In this document: positions 62,949-64,000 of the stretch, one piece after another
How positions within the stretch are numbered: position 1 is the stretch's first letter
How the letters are laid out: the number at the start of each line of letters is the position of its first letter
Assembly: GCF_000833025.1 (NCBI RefSeq)
Contig: NZ_CP010817.1
Span: 2,046,001 to 2,110,000, forward strand
Direction of reading: 5' to 3'
Origin: Myroides profundi
GTDB lineage: Bacteria; Bacteroidota; Bacteroidia; Flavobacteriales; Flavobacteriaceae
Length of the DNA stretch: 64,000 bases
Notes under the pieces: model-generated
Seen by the model: only the letters and a program-made list of their open reading frames with translations
Database searches by the model: none
Told to the model about the DNA's origin: nothing
Position numbers and translations under genes: made by a program

Positions 62949-64000
62949 TTATTTAATAGTTTCCCATCTTTCATTCTGAACAGCATTGGGATTATATCTT
63001 AGTTCGCTATCTGGTATAGGCCAAGTCCATCTATAATCTGTATTTGCTACAGTAGATAGTCGATTATTAGAGTCAGGGAGGTATCTTATACTCTCTACAT
63101 TCCATCTTTTTAAATCAAATAGATTGATCTTTTCTCCAATAAACTCTTTTTGCTTCTCGCTCTGCATAATCAGGTATAAAGAACTTCTAGACTGTCCTTG
63201 TTCTATAAGAGGGCAATTAACAGCAGTCAAAAATGTGTTTAAATATTGAGTAGCTTCACTTAACTTACCTTGTTCTATTAAACTCTCTATTAAAATGAAA
63301 TAAGATTCCGTATTACGAGATAAGACGATATTCCTTTGACTAAAGTCTTTATACTCTGTTTTATACTTTCCTAAAAGGCTCCTATTCTCCATTTTACCTT
63401 CATTATTTAAGGCTAACATTTCATAAGCATATTGAGATTTATTAGCACGTATATCTCCTTTAGTAAAAGCCACTAAATGATTGATATATAAATAATCCCC
63501 TTTAGTAAAATCATAGCTTAAGTAATTATTTGGATTTTTTTGATTTGTGCGTATCCAGAATACATTCGTTTTATTTTGACTAAAATCAGTATTCCACATA
63601 CTTCCATAACTAGTTTCTGTATTAGGTAATTCTGGAAACTCTTCAGTCAATGCTCTTGCTGTTTTCTCTGCTAGCTCAAACTCTTTTGTAAACAGAAAAA
63701 CTTGTGCTTCTAGATTCTTTGCTGCAGCATTAGTCATCAAATAATTATACTGTTGCGTGTGTTTTTTCATCAGATCAATTCCTTGATCCAGTAAACTTTT
63801 AATTACAGTGATAGATTCCTGTTGTGTCAATCGCTTATTATTCTCTACTACTAGATTATCTTTTGCTATAATTCCCAATGCTGATGGATCATATCGCTTG
63901 CTATAGAGTTGTAATAAATCGAAATAGATGTAGGCTTTTAGTACCATAGCATTTCCTTTGATATAATCCCACTCTTCTGTTTTGTTAGCTATATACTGTT
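62949..64000 (-). CDS. RagB/SusD family nutrient-uptake lipoprotein (partial)
   Basis: The C-terminal two thirds of a SusD-like protein; the frame is open to the window edge, so the start and lipoprotein signal lie beyond 64000. Typical features are the TPR-like helices (KGNAMVLKAYIYFDLLQLYS near the edge), IKSLLDQGIDLMKKH, and the C-terminal WTWPIPDSELRYNPNAVQN that closes most SusD proteins. SusD forms the lid on a SusC TonB-dependent transporter, whose gene should lie just upstream outside the window. Two surface lipoproteins follow. Confidence 0.9.
   Translation of the reverse strand, partial: QYIANKTEEWDYIKGNAMVLKAYIYFDLLQLYSKRYDPSALGIIAKDNLVVENNKRLTQQESITVIKSLLDQGIDLMKKHTQQYNYLMTNAAAKNLEAQVFLFTKEFELAEKTARALTEEFPELPNTETSYGSMWNTDFSQNKTNVFWIRTNQKNPNNYLSYDFTKGDYLYINHLVAFTKGDIRANKSQYAYEMLALNNEGKMENRSLLGKYKTEYKDFSQRNIVLSRNTESYFILIESLIEQGKLSEATQYLNTFLTAVNCPLIEQGQSRSSLYLIMQSEKQKEFIGEKINLFDLKRWNVESIRYLPDSNNRLSTVANTDYRWTWPIPDSELRYNPNAVQNERWETIK

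Overview
The window is chromosomal DNA of a member of the Bacteroidota, most likely a Flavobacteriaceae species. The evidence is low G+C content, promoters of the TTG-N19-TAnnTTTG type rather than E. coli-like boxes, a tmRNA whose tag reads GENNYALAA, type IX secretion (T9SS) sorting domains, a PorP/SprF protein, a SusD-like lipoprotein and a bacillithiol gene. A Myroides-like genome would fit, but the genus cannot be fixed from the sequence alone.

Layout. 0-8 kb holds housekeeping and metabolic genes: dihydrolipoyl dehydrogenase, a lipid kinase, rhodanese, thiamine pyrophosphokinase, an AraC regulator beside a threonine-aldolase-like enzyme, and a secreted metallopeptidase candidate. 8.2-9.4 kb is a decayed zone with a broken secreted-protein gene and two arrays of short motifs spaced by about one DNA helical turn. 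9.4-12.1 kb carries an LPLAT/LpxL-type acyltransferase, an outer-membrane barrel and nicotinamidase. 12.2-12.7 kb has five tandem tRNA-His genes with a clear promoter and terminator. 12.8-15.1 kb is a menaquinone/bacillithiol group (isochorismate synthase, hotdog thioesterase, BshB1). 15.4-18.5 kb is an operon of TsaC/YrdC, CCA-adding enzyme and heme A synthase. 18.6-28.4 kb has a hydrolase, a T9SS-exported subtilase, mazG, a DUF5606 protein, def, a FUSC-family transporter and several secreted or hypothetical genes.

28.4-32.3 kb is an accessory island that looks like a graveyard of immunity-type genes. It has one intact SMI1/KNR4 (SUKH) gene, a decayed copy of its 3' end 3.2 kb away, a second truncated SUKH gene, a pair of paralogous small proteins of which one carries a single internal stop, and a further C-terminal gene fragment. 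No toxin gene is visible. 32.6-33.6 kb is a divergent HxlR regulator and DHFR/RibD-like reductase.

33.8-47.4 kb is a 13.6-kb surface operon on the minus strand: a giant repetitive adhesin, a small secreted protein, an 845-residue secreted protein, a T9SS type-B-sorted protein, a PorP/SprF protein and an OmpA/PD40 protein. The order resembles sprB/sprF-type clusters. The adhesin contains 172-residue (516-bp) repeats and is interrupted at 42.7-43.7 kb by perfect 194-bp tandem repeats that break the frame; this is either real repeat recombination or a misassembly. Two membrane genes follow, one fused to an AraC-type HTH, and may regulate the operon.

50.2-50.6 kb is tmRNA. 50.8-59.8 kb mixes a lysine/alanine-dehydrogenase-like enzyme, a lipoprotein, a serine hydrolase with TPRs, an orphan HsdR-N-like nuclease (with a 55-bp fossil of a second copy at 57.1 kb), an aldo/keto reductase, an AraC regulator and a GNAT acetyltransferase. 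60.2-64.0 kb is the 3' part of a SusC/D-type nutrient-uptake operon that runs off the window.

The least expected signal is a set of four intergenic arrays (3.5, 8.85, 9.0 and 59.85 kb). Each is built from a different 5-8-bp motif repeated every 10 or 11 bp, and three of them include inverted copies.
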